NCBI GenBank assembly: GCA_947097635.1
Contig: CAMURW010000016.1
Coordinates: 1 to 12,391, forward strand
DNA length: 12,391 nucleotides
DNA from: an uncultured Bacteroidales bacterium
GTDB lineage: Bacteria; Bacteroidota; Bacteroidia; Bacteroidales; P3
Direction of reading: 5' to 3'
Position numbers and translations under genes: made by a program. Shown in pieces: positions 1 to 7,588 of the stretch. Position 1 is the stretch's first letter. The number at the start of each line of letters is the position of its first letter. The notes under the pieces were generated by a model. The model searched no databases, had not been told where the DNA came from, and saw nothing but the letters and a program-made list of their open reading frames with translations.

Positions 1-204
1 GGCCGTCATAGCATCCAGCTTGGCTTCGAAAGCAGAGATGTCGTCGGCACTGCCGATAGTTTTCAGCATTTCGCCGCGCATCACCAGTTTCAACTTTGGG
101 AACAGCACACGCACAAACCTCAGCAGCCTGTCGTCATTGCCCCAAAAGTGAGCATAGTCGACACTCTCCAGCGAGAATGTTTTCTCCGTATTTCTTTCGT
201 TCAT
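1..204 (-). CDS. PhoH-like ATPase, N-terminal part (runs off the left edge)
   Basis: The minus strand reads open from an ATG at 204-202 to the window edge, 68 codons beginning MNERNTEKTFSLESVDYAHF. The stretch with RVLFPKLKLVMRGEMLKTIG (about residues 33-52) followed by an acidic helix resembles the small N-terminal domain that precedes the P-loop ATPase in PhoH-family proteins of Bacteroidota. The Walker motifs would lie outside the window and cannot be seen. PhoH-like proteins are cytoplasmic ATPases often linked to RNA metabolism; a specific role here is not shown. The gene is divergent from tsaD. A -7 like element (TAACTTTG, minus strand) lies 38 nt upstream of the ATG, which supports this start. 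The family call rests on a short segment, so it is moderately secure. Confidence 0.72.
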   Translation of the reverse strand, partial: MNERNTEKTFSLESVDYAHFWGNDDRLLRFVRVLFPKLKLVMRGEMLKTIGSADDISAFEAKLDAMTA

Positions 205-241
205 CAGTAGTTACGAATTACTGAAACAATTTTTTGTAGTG

Positions 242-249
242 CAAAGTTA
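242..249 (-). promoter_or_regulatory. Bacteroidota-type -7 box for the phoH-like gene
   Basis: Read on the minus strand, this is TAACTTTG, an exact match to the TAnnTTTG -7 consensus of the Bacteroidota primary sigma factor. It lies 38 nt upstream of the ATG at 204. The expected -33 TTTG is poor: the best candidates are TGTG at about 268-273 (18-20 bp away). The site is inferred from sequence alone. Confidence 0.5.
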
Positions 250-388
250 CACGTTTTTTTTCAATTACACACATTAAGACGCTGTTCTATAAACGGAAAG
301 GGTGCTGAGCTATGAGGTGACCTCCGCGCCTCCTTTTTTGTTTTTTCCATTTATCGCGATTTTTTTCTTATATCTCGAAAAAGTTTAG

Positions 389-396
389 TAAATTTG
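389..396 (+). promoter_or_regulatory. Bacteroidota-type -7 box for tsaD and following genes
   Basis: TAAATTTG matches the TAnnTTTG -7 consensus. Transcription would start near 403, giving a leader of roughly 60 nt before the tsaD ATG at 464. The -33 region (about 361-370) is a T-rich run without a clean TTTG, so the call depends on the -7 box and its position. Confidence 0.5.
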
Positions 397-409
397 CAAT
401 TGCTAATAA

Positions 410-429
410 TACACCTTTTATTAGGTGTA
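410..429 (+). promoter_or_regulatory. Hairpin or operator-like inverted repeat in the tsaD leader
   Basis: Perfect 7-bp inverted repeat TACACCT / AGGTGTA with a 6-nt TTTATT spacer, placed just after the predicted transcription start and 34 nt before the tsaD start codon. It could be an mRNA leader hairpin or a dimeric repressor site. It has no following T-tract of terminator quality. The repeat is certain; its function is unknown. Confidence 0.4.
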
Positions 430-463
430 ACATACCATATAATATATTATAGACAAATATCTT

Positions 464-1471
464 ATGTCAATCATCCTGGCTATAGAATCGTCGTGCGACG
501 ACACCTCTGCCGCCATTCTTAATGACGACCGCTTGCAGAGCAACGTCATTGCTTCGCAAAAAGTGCACGACCAATATGGCGGCGTAGTACCCGAACTGGC
601 ATCACGCGCTCACGAGCAAAATATTGTGCCCGTGGTGGATACCGCCATCCACAACGCAGCTATCACAAGAGAGCAAATCGATGCCGTAGCATTCACACGT
701 GGCCCCGGTCTGCTGGGCAGTCTGCTGGTGGGTGTTAGTTTCGCCAAGAGCCTCGCACAGGCACTGAACGTTCCACTAATAGAAGTCAACCACTTACAGG
801 CACACGTGCTAAGCCATTTCATCAAGGACAGCAACGAAAGCGTAGTGCCACAGTTTCCTTTCCTGTGTCTGCTGGTGAGCGGCGGGCACACACAAATCAT
901 CCTCCTACGCGACTATTTCGACATGGAAGTGCTGGGGCAGACCATCGACGATGCCGCTGGCGAAGCCATCGACAAAGCGGCGAAGATTATGGACTTAGGG
1001 TATCCTGGAGGGCCCATCATCGACCAGCTGTCCAAAGAAGGAAATCCGGATGCATACCATTTCGCCACACCTCAGATAGAAGGTTACAACTACAGCTTCA
1101 GCGGCATAAAAACCAGTTTCCTCTACTATCTGCGCGACCAGCTGAAAGAGGATCCCAACTTCATAGAGAAGCACAAGGCCGACCTGTGCGCTAGCATACA
1201 ACAATGCATCGTGGGCTTCTTGCTGCGCAAATTCGAGAAAGCCGCCAACAAAAGCAACATACGCCAGGTGGCCATTGCTGGAGGCGTTAGTGCCAACAGT
1301 GCTTTGCGCAGCCAACTGACGGCGATGGGAGAAAAGCACCACTGGACATGTTTCATCCCCAAAATGCAGTTCTGTACCGACAACGCCGCAATGGTAGGCA
1401 TAGCTGGTTATTTCAAATACCTGAAAAAAGACTTCGCCGACCTCAGCCTCACCGCCTACACAAGAGACTGA
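464..1471 (+). CDS. tsaD: tRNA N6-adenosine threonylcarbamoyltransferase TsaD
   Basis: TsaD transfers the threonylcarbamoyl group from threonylcarbamoyl-AMP to A37 of tRNAs that read ANN codons, forming t6A, in the cytoplasm with TsaB and TsaE. The 335-residue product has normal family length and the ASKHA-fold hallmarks: ESSCDDTSAA at 8-17, VNHLQAH at 108-114 with the metal-ligand histidines H110 and H114, the SGGHTQ loop at 139-144, DDAAGEAIDKAAK at 162-174, YPGGP at 180-184, FSGIKTS at 212-218, AGGVSANSALR at 272-282 and the third metal ligand D306 in CTDNAAM. The start is placed where the family begins (MSIILAIESS). It heads a plus-strand run with the porP-like gene 64 nt downstream and is divergent from the phoH-like gene. 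Identification is secure. Confidence 0.97.
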   Translation: MSIILAIESSCDDTSAAILNDDRLQSNVIASQKVHDQYGGVVPELASRAHEQNIVPVVDTAIHNAAITREQIDAVAFTRGPGLLGSLLVGVSFAKSLAQALNVPLIEVNHLQAHVLSHFIKDSNESVVPQFPFLCLLVSGGHTQIILLRDYFDMEVLGQTIDDAAGEAIDKAAKIMDLGYPGGPIIDQLSKEGNPDAYHFATPQIEGYNYSFSGIKTSFLYYLRDQLKEDPNFIEKHKADLCASIQQCIVGFLLRKFEKAANKSNIRQVAIAGGVSANSALRSQLTAMGEKHHWTCFIPKMQFCTDNAAMVGIAGYFKYLKKDFADLSLTAYTRD

Positions 1472-1535
1472 CAAGCACACCCTTTCGTCATTAGGACAGA
1501 GAAGCCCCCCACAACCCATTCTCACTGTTGCGCTG

Positions 1536-2543
1536 ATGAAGAAACGACCACACACACGACCCGTGCAGCGCTTCCTGACAGGAAGTATGCTGATGTGTTG
1601 CTTGATGTGGACGGAAACTTCTGTGGCACAAGACATTCACTTTACACAGCCCGACGTAAACCCACTCCTCCTCAACCCCGCCTATAGCGGCTTCTTCGAA
1701 GGCACAGGACGCTTCGGGCTGGCCTATCGCAACCAATGGGCCTCGGTGACAAATCCTTTCCAAACCATCGCGGTGACAGCGGAATACTCCCTACTGCACC
1801 GGCGCTACCAGCGCGATGGGCTGAGCCTGGGTGCCATACTCTACGCCGACAGAGAGGGTGAGCTGAGCTACGGCAACATGGCCGCAAACGCCATCCTCAG
1901 CTACTACAAGGCACTTAACGATGCCATCATCGTCAGCATAGGCATGCAAGGAGGATGGGGGCAAAGCGGATTCGATATTGCCAACGCACGTTTCCTGGAC
2001 AGCCGGGACGTGGTGGCAGACCAAAACGTCAACTACCCACTAATAGGCGCAGGAATGGCGTGGTACTGCCAACCCAGAGAGGGGGTGTACATCAAGGTGG
2101 GAGCAGCGGCACACAACCTCAACCGACCCAATATCAGCTACCTGGCACTCAAGGACACTTACCTGGAACGTCACTACAACATCTATGCACGCGCAGAATA
2201 CAGATACTGGGACAACGTGTCGCTGCTGCCCATGCTGGCTTTGCAATGGCAACGCAACTACAGCGAGTATCTCTTCGGAATGGATGCCAAATGGTTTCTC
2301 AGCGAAGACAGCCGCAACCTGCTGGCAATGTCCGCAGGACTATATTATCGCTGGCGCGATGCCCTGAATGTCGTGCTGTCTTTGGACTACAACGCTTTCA
2401 CCCTTGCCTTCTGCTACGATGCCAACATCTCCAAGCTGACAGCAGCCAGCAGAAGCATAGGAGCCTTCGAATTGCAGATCATCTACAAACTGGATCGCGG
2501 CACGCATCTGAAACACAAAGCACTGCCATGCCCTATCATCTAA
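1536..2543 (+). CDS. PorP/SprF-family outer-membrane protein
   Basis: A 335-residue protein of the type IX secretion-associated PorP/SprF family. A signal peptide covers about residues 1-32: basic start MKKRPHTRPVQR, hydrophobic core, probable cleavage after SVAQ. The diagnostic family opening follows: QDIHFTQPDVNPLLLNPAYSG at 32-52, then GRFGLAYRNQWASV at 58-71. The rest is alternating polar/hydrophobic strands with many aromatic residues, as in an outer-membrane beta barrel. Known members attach to the periplasmic PorK/PorN ring or help deliver surface adhesins such as SprB. Here no porKLMN or adhesin gene is adjacent; its partner is the porE-like gene 55 nt downstream, a common PorP-OmpA pairing in Bacteroidota. 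It is probably one of several paralogues, so the exact role (secretion core or accessory) cannot be assigned and no symbol is given. Confidence 0.88.
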   Translation: MKKRPHTRPVQRFLTGSMLMCCLMWTETSVAQDIHFTQPDVNPLLLNPAYSGFFEGTGRFGLAYRNQWASVTNPFQTIAVTAEYSLLHRRYQRDGLSLGAILYADREGELSYGNMAANAILSYYKALNDAIIVSIGMQGGWGQSGFDIANARFLDSRDVVADQNVNYPLIGAGMAWYCQPREGVYIKVGAAAHNLNRPNISYLALKDTYLERHYNIYARAEYRYWDNVSLLPMLALQWQRNYSEYLFGMDAKWFLSEDSRNLLAMSAGLYYRWRDALNVVLSLDYNAFTLAFCYDANISKLTAASRSIGAFELQIIYKLDRGTHLKHKALPCPII

Positions 2544-2598
2544 CAATATCAACCTAAACTCTTTCCCCCCATCACCCACACACAGAAAAATATTGCCT

Positions 2599-4896
2599 AT
2601 GAGACGAATATGCACCCTTTCCCTTTTCGCTACATTCTGCATTGCCGCAATGGCACAAAGCGGATGTCCTGTCTGCGACGGCGACGACGCTATGGCGGCG
2701 GGACTCTACAAAACCGCCTACGACTACTACGCCCTGGCTGCCGTGGTGGCTCCCGAAGATATGCAGCTGGTGTACAAAATGGCCGAGGCATCGCGCGCCA
2801 GCAACGACTACGCCGGTGCCACGCAACTATACTACACCATACTGCAGAGCAGGGAAGCACGCAAATTCCCCGAATGCCAGTACCATCTGGCACGCATGCT
2901 GCGCTGCCAAGGGCTATACGATAGTGCATTGGTACACTACGAAGCATATATTACCTCCGTGCCACCGGAAGGCGACAATTACCAGCGGGCCCGCCAGGAG
3001 ATGCGATCCTGCCAATGGCTGCTAGACGGCAACGCCAAGGAAGAGCAGCACTACTGGCTGCAACACGAAAGCAAGAACGTAAACACGGCTGCCAATGAAA
3101 GCGGAGCACTACGCTTCAACTTCAAAACACCAGTATTGCTGTATTCCGCCGTCACCAGTGCCAACAATGCAGATCCCAAAGTGCTTAACGATGGCATAGT
3201 AATCATGCAGACCTTCGAGTGCGAGGTGGCTGACGGCAACAAAACGGGTCTGCCAAAACTCAACGAATGGGGCATCAACAGCAAGAAAGAACATAGCGGC
3301 AACGTGGCTCTCGACCCTATCCACGACATCATATTCTTCACACGCGGCATTGTGGACGACAACTATGCCAACGTACACAGCACCATTTACTACATCACCT
3401 GGAATGGCAAACGTTTCAGCAAAGCCAAAGCACTGGGGGGCAACGTGAACCAGGAAGGCTTCACATCCACGCACCCCGCGGCTGGAATGCTTCCGGACAG
3501 CAGTATTATCCTCTTCTTTTCTAGCGACCGACCAGGCGGCGTAGGAGGCATGGACCTATGGTATACCATACTCAACGACAAGATGGAGCCCACGCCTTGC
3601 GTCAACTTAGGCTACCCCGTAAACACTGTGGGCGACGAAATCACGCCCTTCTACAGCATCCACGAAGGACGCCTCTATTTCAGCAGCAACTGGCACTACG
3701 GCTATGGTGGTTACGACATCTTCTTCAGCGAAGGCAACCGCGACAGCTGGAAACATCCTGTGAATTTGGGAAGAAGCATCAACAGTCCCGCCAACGACAT
3801 CTACTACAATCAGGACGCCGACGACCCTTTCGCAGGATACCTAACATCGAACCGCAACGGTAGCGGATACATCTTCGGCAACACCTGCTGCAACGACATT
3901 TACCGCTGGAACAGCGAACCCGTGATGCCAGAGTCCGAACCAGTGGTGAAACGCAGCGCCACCATAGCAAAACGCGGCGGACTGATACGTCCCATGCTGC
4001 CTATTGCCCTCTATTTCGACAACGACCGCCCAGACCCCAAGAGCGAAAGCCCACACACCAGGCTCAACTACTTCCAGACCTACAACACCTTCATGTTCCA
4101 GCGCAACAACTACAAGCGTGTGCAATATGCAGAACACAGCGGAACGGAGGCCGACAGCATCAGCGAAGCCATAGACCGATTCTTCGACCACGACGTACAA
4201 GGCAACTGTCAGAAATTCGAGCGTTTCCTGGACCTGCTGGGACAAGATTTGAAAAACGGACGCCGCATAAGACTAACCATAGAGGGCTACGCCAGCCCCC
4301 TTCACAACAGCCAGTACAACTTTACGCTGAGCAAACGCCGCGTGGCGACAATCATAAATCAGATTATGGAATGGAACAACGGCGAGCTACTGCGTTACAT
4401 GCGCAAGGAGGCGGAAGGTGGCTCCCTGCAACTGCGCGAAGTGGCATACGGCAGCAGCAAAGCACCCCAGACAGTGAGCAACAGCCGCCAGCAAACCGCC
4501 GAGAGTGTGTACAGCGTAGACGCTGCAAAGGAGCGCAGAATAGAAATTCAGGATTACCAATACCTGGAGGACGACAGTACGATAATCAGCTGCATTCGCC
4601 TGCCAGGCAGGGCACAGCATCTGGGAACATATCAAACTGGCACCGTGTGCGACATAGAGGTACATCTGCCTCACACTGCCGCTGTGGAAAAGCGCTTGGA
4701 CTACATCAATCCTGGCGTAGAAGAAGCCACTGTGACAGGCTATACCACCTTGAAGCCTGGAAGAGAACTGGTCATATACTTGAAACTGGACAACCGCAAG
4801 ACGGCACCTTCTGTGTCCAGCTTCCTCCCCCTCACCCTCCGTGTAGAAGGCGAAAACGTGACGCAGACGCTGTTCCTGGAATATTCTGTGAAATGA
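2599..4896 (+). CDS. PorE-like TPR / PD40 beta-propeller / OmpA-domain protein
   Basis: A 765-residue exported protein. An in-frame TTG lies two codons upstream (2593), but the ATG at 2599 gives a standard signal peptide, MRRICTLSLFATFCIAAMAQ. Domains in order: TPR-like helices at about 28-145; PD40/WD40-like propeller blades at about 165-435, with IIFFTRG at 244-250, LFFSSDRPGGVGGMDLWYT at 305-323, LYFSSNWHYGYGGYDIFFSE at 359-378 and GYLTSNRNGSG at 413-423; an OmpA-type peptidoglycan-binding domain at about 466-651 (IALYFDNDRPDP, then IEGYASPLHNSQYNFTLSKR and the closing ERRIEI). PorE of Porphyromonas gingivalis, a type IX secretion envelope anchor, shares TPR, propeller and OmpA parts, but it has a carboxypeptidase-regulatory-like domain that I do not see here. 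Unusually, about 114 beta-rich residues (652-765) follow the OmpA domain. It probably anchors the adjacent PorP-like protein to the cell wall. Confidence 0.85.
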   Translation: MRRICTLSLFATFCIAAMAQSGCPVCDGDDAMAAGLYKTAYDYYALAAVVAPEDMQLVYKMAEASRASNDYAGATQLYYTILQSREARKFPECQYHLARMLRCQGLYDSALVHYEAYITSVPPEGDNYQRARQEMRSCQWLLDGNAKEEQHYWLQHESKNVNTAANESGALRFNFKTPVLLYSAVTSANNADPKVLNDGIVIMQTFECEVADGNKTGLPKLNEWGINSKKEHSGNVALDPIHDIIFFTRGIVDDNYANVHSTIYYITWNGKRFSKAKALGGNVNQEGFTSTHPAAGMLPDSSIILFFSSDRPGGVGGMDLWYTILNDKMEPTPCVNLGYPVNTVGDEITPFYSIHEGRLYFSSNWHYGYGGYDIFFSEGNRDSWKHPVNLGRSINSPANDIYYNQDADDPFAGYLTSNRNGSGYIFGNTCCNDIYRWNSEPVMPESEPVVKRSATIAKRGGLIRPMLPIALYFDNDRPDPKSESPHTRLNYFQTYNTFMFQRNNYKRVQYAEHSGTEADSISEAIDRFFDHDVQGNCQKFERFLDLLGQDLKNGRRIRLTIEGYASPLHNSQYNFTLSKRRVATIINQIMEWNNGELLRYMRKEAEGGSLQLREVAYGSSKAPQTVSNSRQQTAESVYSVDAAKERRIEIQDYQYLEDDSTIISCIRLPGRAQHLGTYQTGTVCDIEVHLPHTAAVEKRLDYINPGVEEATVTGYTTLKPGRELVIYLKLDNRKTAPSVSSFLPLTLRVEGENVTQTLFLEYSVK

Positions 4897-4899
4897 ATT

Positions 4900-4937
4900 C
4901 GCAGGAGGGCGAAAACCAAAATCCTCGCTTCCTTGCG
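4900..4937 (+). other. Imperfect hairpin between the porE-like and FAH-fold genes
   Basis: Arms CGCAGGAGGGCGA (4900-4912) and TCGCTTCCTTGCG (4925-4937) pair over 13 positions with one A-C mismatch and three G-U pairs, around a 12-nt loop. It begins four nucleotides after the porE-like stop. No T-tract follows, so it is not a classical terminator. It might protect the 3' end of an upstream message or attenuate read-through into the next gene. Confidence 0.3.
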
Positions 4938-4989
4938 ATTAGTTCGCTCCTGAGCTATCATTATTGAACAAAAGCGTAAAGACCATTGC

Positions 4990-5661
4990 ATGAAGATAAT
5001 TTGTTTAGCCAAGAACTATGGCGAGCACATCAAAGAAATGCTACCGCAGGAGCTACAGGCCCTGCGGCAGCGTAGTGGCATAAACTGCAACGCGGAGTTG
5101 TTCGTTCCCTCCTACAAGCCTGTGTGGTTCCTGAAGCCCGACAGCGCCATGCTGCTGAAAGGGCAACCTTTCTTCTACCCCTCCTTCAGCCACCGTGTGG
5201 AATACGAGGCGGAAGTGGTGGTGAGGATAGACAAGGTGGGCAAGGGAATTGAGCCGCGCTGGGCACACAGATACTACAGCCAAGTGGCTCTTGGCATAGA
5301 CTTTACGGCACGCGACCTGCAGCTGCAGGCCAAAGCCCAAGGACTGCCCTGGACACAAAGCAAAGGCTTTGACGGAAGTGCCGTAATCAGCGACCTTATT
5401 CCCCTAGAAACACTGGGAGGCGACATACAGAACATAAACTTCATCCTCTCCAAGAATGGCAATGAAGTGCAGCACGGCAACACCCGCGATATGCTTACCA
5501 GCGTGGACGACACAATCTCGTATATATCTCGGTATATGCTTCTTCGCACCGGCGACCTCATCTACACTGGTACGCCTTCCGGCGTAGGTACAGTAGAGAT
5601 AGGCGACGTGCTGACAGGCACCCTTCAAGGCATGCCCGTACTGAGCTGCAAGATAAAGTAG
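4990..5661 (+). CDS. Fumarylacetoacetate hydrolase-fold protein
   Basis: A 223-residue cytoplasmic protein of the FAH superfamily. Members hydrolyse acylpyruvates, decarboxylate or tautomerise oxaloacetate, or act in aromatic catabolism. Visible motifs: the divalent-metal ligands in EYEAEVVV (E73 and E75) and in LGIDFTARD (D104), the conserved lysine in SKGFD (K125), DMLTSVDDTISYIS at 167-180, and the GTPSGVG loop at 194-200. Length and motif order fit the small single-domain YcgM/FAHD1-like branch. The start at 4990 puts MKIICLAKNY in the usual N-terminal position, where the family reads like KI.C.G.NY. No aromatic-degradation genes are near, so a general housekeeping role on oxaloacetate or acylpyruvate is more likely than catabolism; this is inference. 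It is the last gene of the plus-strand run, 93 nt after the porE-like gene. Confidence 0.88.
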   Translation: MKIICLAKNYGEHIKEMLPQELQALRQRSGINCNAELFVPSYKPVWFLKPDSAMLLKGQPFFYPSFSHRVEYEAEVVVRIDKVGKGIEPRWAHRYYSQVALGIDFTARDLQLQAKAQGLPWTQSKGFDGSAVISDLIPLETLGGDIQNINFILSKNGNEVQHGNTRDMLTSVDDTISYISRYMLLRTGDLIYTGTPSGVGTVEIGDVLTGTLQGMPVLSCKIK

Positions 5662-5672
5662 ATGCACTGTGC

Positions 5673-5687
5673 CTCTCCGACGGAGAG
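5673..5687. terminator. Short hairpin between convergent genes, weak bidirectional terminator candidate
   Basis: Perfect 6-bp stem CTCTCC / GGAGAG with a 3-nt loop, sitting in the 31-nt gap between the stops of the FAH-fold gene and the exonuclease gene. Only broken T-runs flank it (CTCTATTTCTC on the plus side), so termination would be inefficient or factor-assisted. Position is the main support. Confidence 0.35.
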
Positions 5688-5692
5688 AAGCT

Positions 5693-6598
5693 CTATTTCT
5701 CTCCCTGAAACTTCATTTTCAGCTGTTCCAACTTGTCGTGCGTCTCGCGCTCGTACCTTTCGCGGCGTTCTTGCTTCTCCTTGCGCATACGCTCATACAC
5801 TTGACTCACCACATGTTTTGTGGAAAGAGGAAAGTCGGCCTTCATCATCCAGTCATAGTATGAAGGCTCTTTTCCGAACACTTCGTATAGCGTTTTGCCT
5901 TTGTATTTGCCGAAGTTGAAGACCTCGTGTCCGCGCTCGTCGTAGCCTATGTGGCCCACCAGGTCGGCCCATTGCGAGTTGGCGGTAAAAGCCGCCAACG
6001 CATCGATATCGTTCACAATAGGCTTTGTCACGCGTCCGTCGTGTTCTTCGTATTCCGTTCCATTGTAGCGGTCCAGTTCTGCTTTCAGCACCTCGTAGGT
6101 GGCCATTGTATCGGCATCGGCGGAATGTGCGTTTTCCAGTTTCTTTCCGCAGTAGAACCGATAGGCGGCTTTAAGCGTGCGCTGTTCCATCTTGTGGAAT
6201 ATGCTCTGCACATCCACCATCCTACGCCCCTGCAGCGTGAAATTGTAACCCGCACGCAGGAACTCTTCTACCAGGAGGGGGATGTCGAACTTGTTGCTGT
6301 TGTAGCCTGCCAGATCTGCATCGCCTATGAAGGAGGCAATCTCGGAGGCCTGCTCTTTGAAAGAAGGTTCGTGGGCCACCATTTCGTTTGTAATGCCATG
6401 AATGGCAGTCGTTTCCGGTGGGATCGGCAAGGTTTTGCCTTGCTCGTCGGCAGGACGCACGAGTTTGGTGACACATTGCTGACTGCCATCGGGCAATATC
6501 TTGAGGAGGCAGATTTGCACGATGCGGTCGTGTCCCACCTGAACACCTGTTGTTTCCAAATCGAAGAAAACAATGGGTTTAGTTAAGTTTAGTTCCAT
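5693..6598 (-). CDS. DEDDh 3'-5' exonuclease with ExoX-like C-terminal domain
   Basis: A 301-residue nuclease of the DnaQ/RNase T superfamily, which removes nucleotides from 3' ends using two metal ions. The catalytic set is complete: D13 and E15 in VFFDLETTG, D105 in NSNKFDIPLL, H158 and D163 in HSADAD (the DEDDh signature). IHGIT at 66-70 is the usual helper motif. A second small domain at about 227-261 (FNFGKYKGKTLYEVFGKEPSYYDWMMKADFP) resembles the DUF3820 / exodeoxyribonuclease X C-terminal module found after DnaQ domains in this phylum. The last 35 residues are a highly charged helix, KEKQERRERYERETHDKLEQ. It follows kdsA by 36 nt on the same strand, so both are probably co-transcribed. 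Substrate (DNA repair or RNA) cannot be told from sequence. Confidence 0.9.
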   Translation of the reverse strand: MELNLTKPIVFFDLETTGVQVGHDRIVQICLLKILPDGSQQCVTKLVRPADEQGKTLPIPPETTAIHGITNEMVAHEPSFKEQASEIASFIGDADLAGYNSNKFDIPLLVEEFLRAGYNFTLQGRRMVDVQSIFHKMEQRTLKAAYRFYCGKKLENAHSADADTMATYEVLKAELDRYNGTEYEEHDGRVTKPIVNDIDALAAFTANSQWADLVGHIGYDERGHEVFNFGKYKGKTLYEVFGKEPSYYDWMMKADFPLSTKHVVSQVYERMRKEKQERRERYERETHDKLEQLKMKFQGEK

Positions 6599-6634
6599 CT
6601 TTATTATTTAGTATGCGATACCATTCACTGTTAG

Positions 6635-7453
6635 TTACACTTCCCTAGCAACGCGATATATAGCCACTAACTTTCTCAACAGTTCTTCTGCCAAGTTGAA
6701 AGGCAGCATGTTGGCTCCATCGCTTTTTGCCTTGGCGGGGTTGGGATGCGTCTCCATGAAGATGCCGTCGGCACACACGGCCGCTGCCGCGCGACCTAGG
6801 GTCTCTATCATGTCAGGATTGCCGCCGCTCACTCCTTCTGGCTGGTTGGGACGTTGTAGGGAGTGCGTAATATCCACTACCACAGGCACCTTGTTTGCTT
6901 TCATCTGCATTACGCTGCGGAAATCCACCACCAGGTCCTCGTAGCCGAATGTGGTGCCACGTTCTGTTAGCATTATATCCTTACCCCCGAAGTAGCGCAC
7001 CTTGTCGCAGGCAAACTTCATGGCCGACGGTGCCAAAAACTGTCCCTTCTTGATGTTCACCACACGCCCTGTCTCGGCGGCGGCGGCCAGCAGCGAGGTT
7101 TGGCGGCACAGGAAGGCTGGGATTTGCAGCACGTCCACATACATGGCTGCCGTTGCGGCCTCTGTCTCGCTGTGTATGTCCGTCACCACTGGCACATCGA
7201 ACTTCTCGCCTATCCTTTTCAGCACGGCCAGACCTTCCCAGTCGCCTATGCCCGTGAAGGAGTCCACGCGACTGCGATTGGCCTTGCGATAACTGGCCTT
7301 GAAGGCAAAGGGGATGTGCAGGCGATCAGTGATATCAACCAGTCGCTCAGCTATTTCGAAAGGCGAGATTTCGTCTTCTATAACACAGGGGCCTGCTATG
7401 AGGAAAAAGTTGCCACTGCTTGTATGTTTCAGTTTGGGGAGGTCGGGATACAT
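6635..7453 (-). CDS. kdsA: 3-deoxy-8-phosphooctulonate synthase (Kdo-8-P synthase)
   Basis: KdsA condenses phosphoenolpyruvate with arabinose-5-phosphate to give Kdo-8-phosphate, the precursor of the inner-core sugar of lipopolysaccharide, in the cytoplasm. The 272-residue protein has family length and motifs: LIAGPCVIED at 18-27, FKASYRKANRSR at 51-62, VVTDIHS at 89-95, QIPAFLCRQT at 110-119, NIKKGQFLAP at 133-142, VVVDITHSLQRPN at 191-203, GIFMETHPNP at 230-239 and AKSDGANML at 242-250. C23 together with H197, E234 and D245 matches the ligand set of the metal-dependent class; metal-independent enzymes such as that of Escherichia coli carry asparagine at the cysteine position. It sits 136 nt downstream of the four-helix gene and 36 nt upstream of the exonuclease gene. 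A weak -7 like element (TTCATTTG, minus, 7502-7509) may give it its own promoter. Confidence 0.96.
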   Translation of the reverse strand: MYPDLPKLKHTSSGNFFLIAGPCVIEDEISPFEIAERLVDITDRLHIPFAFKASYRKANRSRVDSFTGIGDWEGLAVLKRIGEKFDVPVVTDIHSETEAATAAMYVDVLQIPAFLCRQTSLLAAAAETGRVVNIKKGQFLAPSAMKFACDKVRYFGGKDIMLTERGTTFGYEDLVVDFRSVMQMKANKVPVVVDITHSLQRPNQPEGVSGGNPDMIETLGRAAAAVCADGIFMETHPNPAKAKSDGANMLPFNLAEELLRKLVAIYRVAREV

Positions 7454-7588
7454 ACCCTTATGATGTTCTGGGATTCATAATGAAGTGCGTTGCTTTACTG
7501 GCAAATGAACGGGCTGGCGTAACATTGCTTGCACGGCAGCCCTCCTCCTTTCGTTAGGTTTTGTGGTGTGCGTCGAGAGGTGCCGCGT

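Noticed and set aside
314..332. GAGGTGACCTC followed by CCTCCTTTTTT, possible plus-strand terminator
   Set aside because: The stem is only 4-5 bp, and no plus-strand gene ends before it; it lies between two divergent genes.
995..1636. 213-codon open frame on the minus strand
   Set aside because: Antisense to the end of tsaD and the start of the porP-like gene; no signal, domain or promoter.
2593..2598. TTG start two codons upstream of the porE-like ATG
   Set aside because: The ATG at 2599 gives a normal signal peptide, and nothing favours a TTG here.
5927..6586. 219-codon open frame on the plus strand
   Set aside because: Antisense to the exonuclease gene with its complete DEDDh residues; no motifs of its own.
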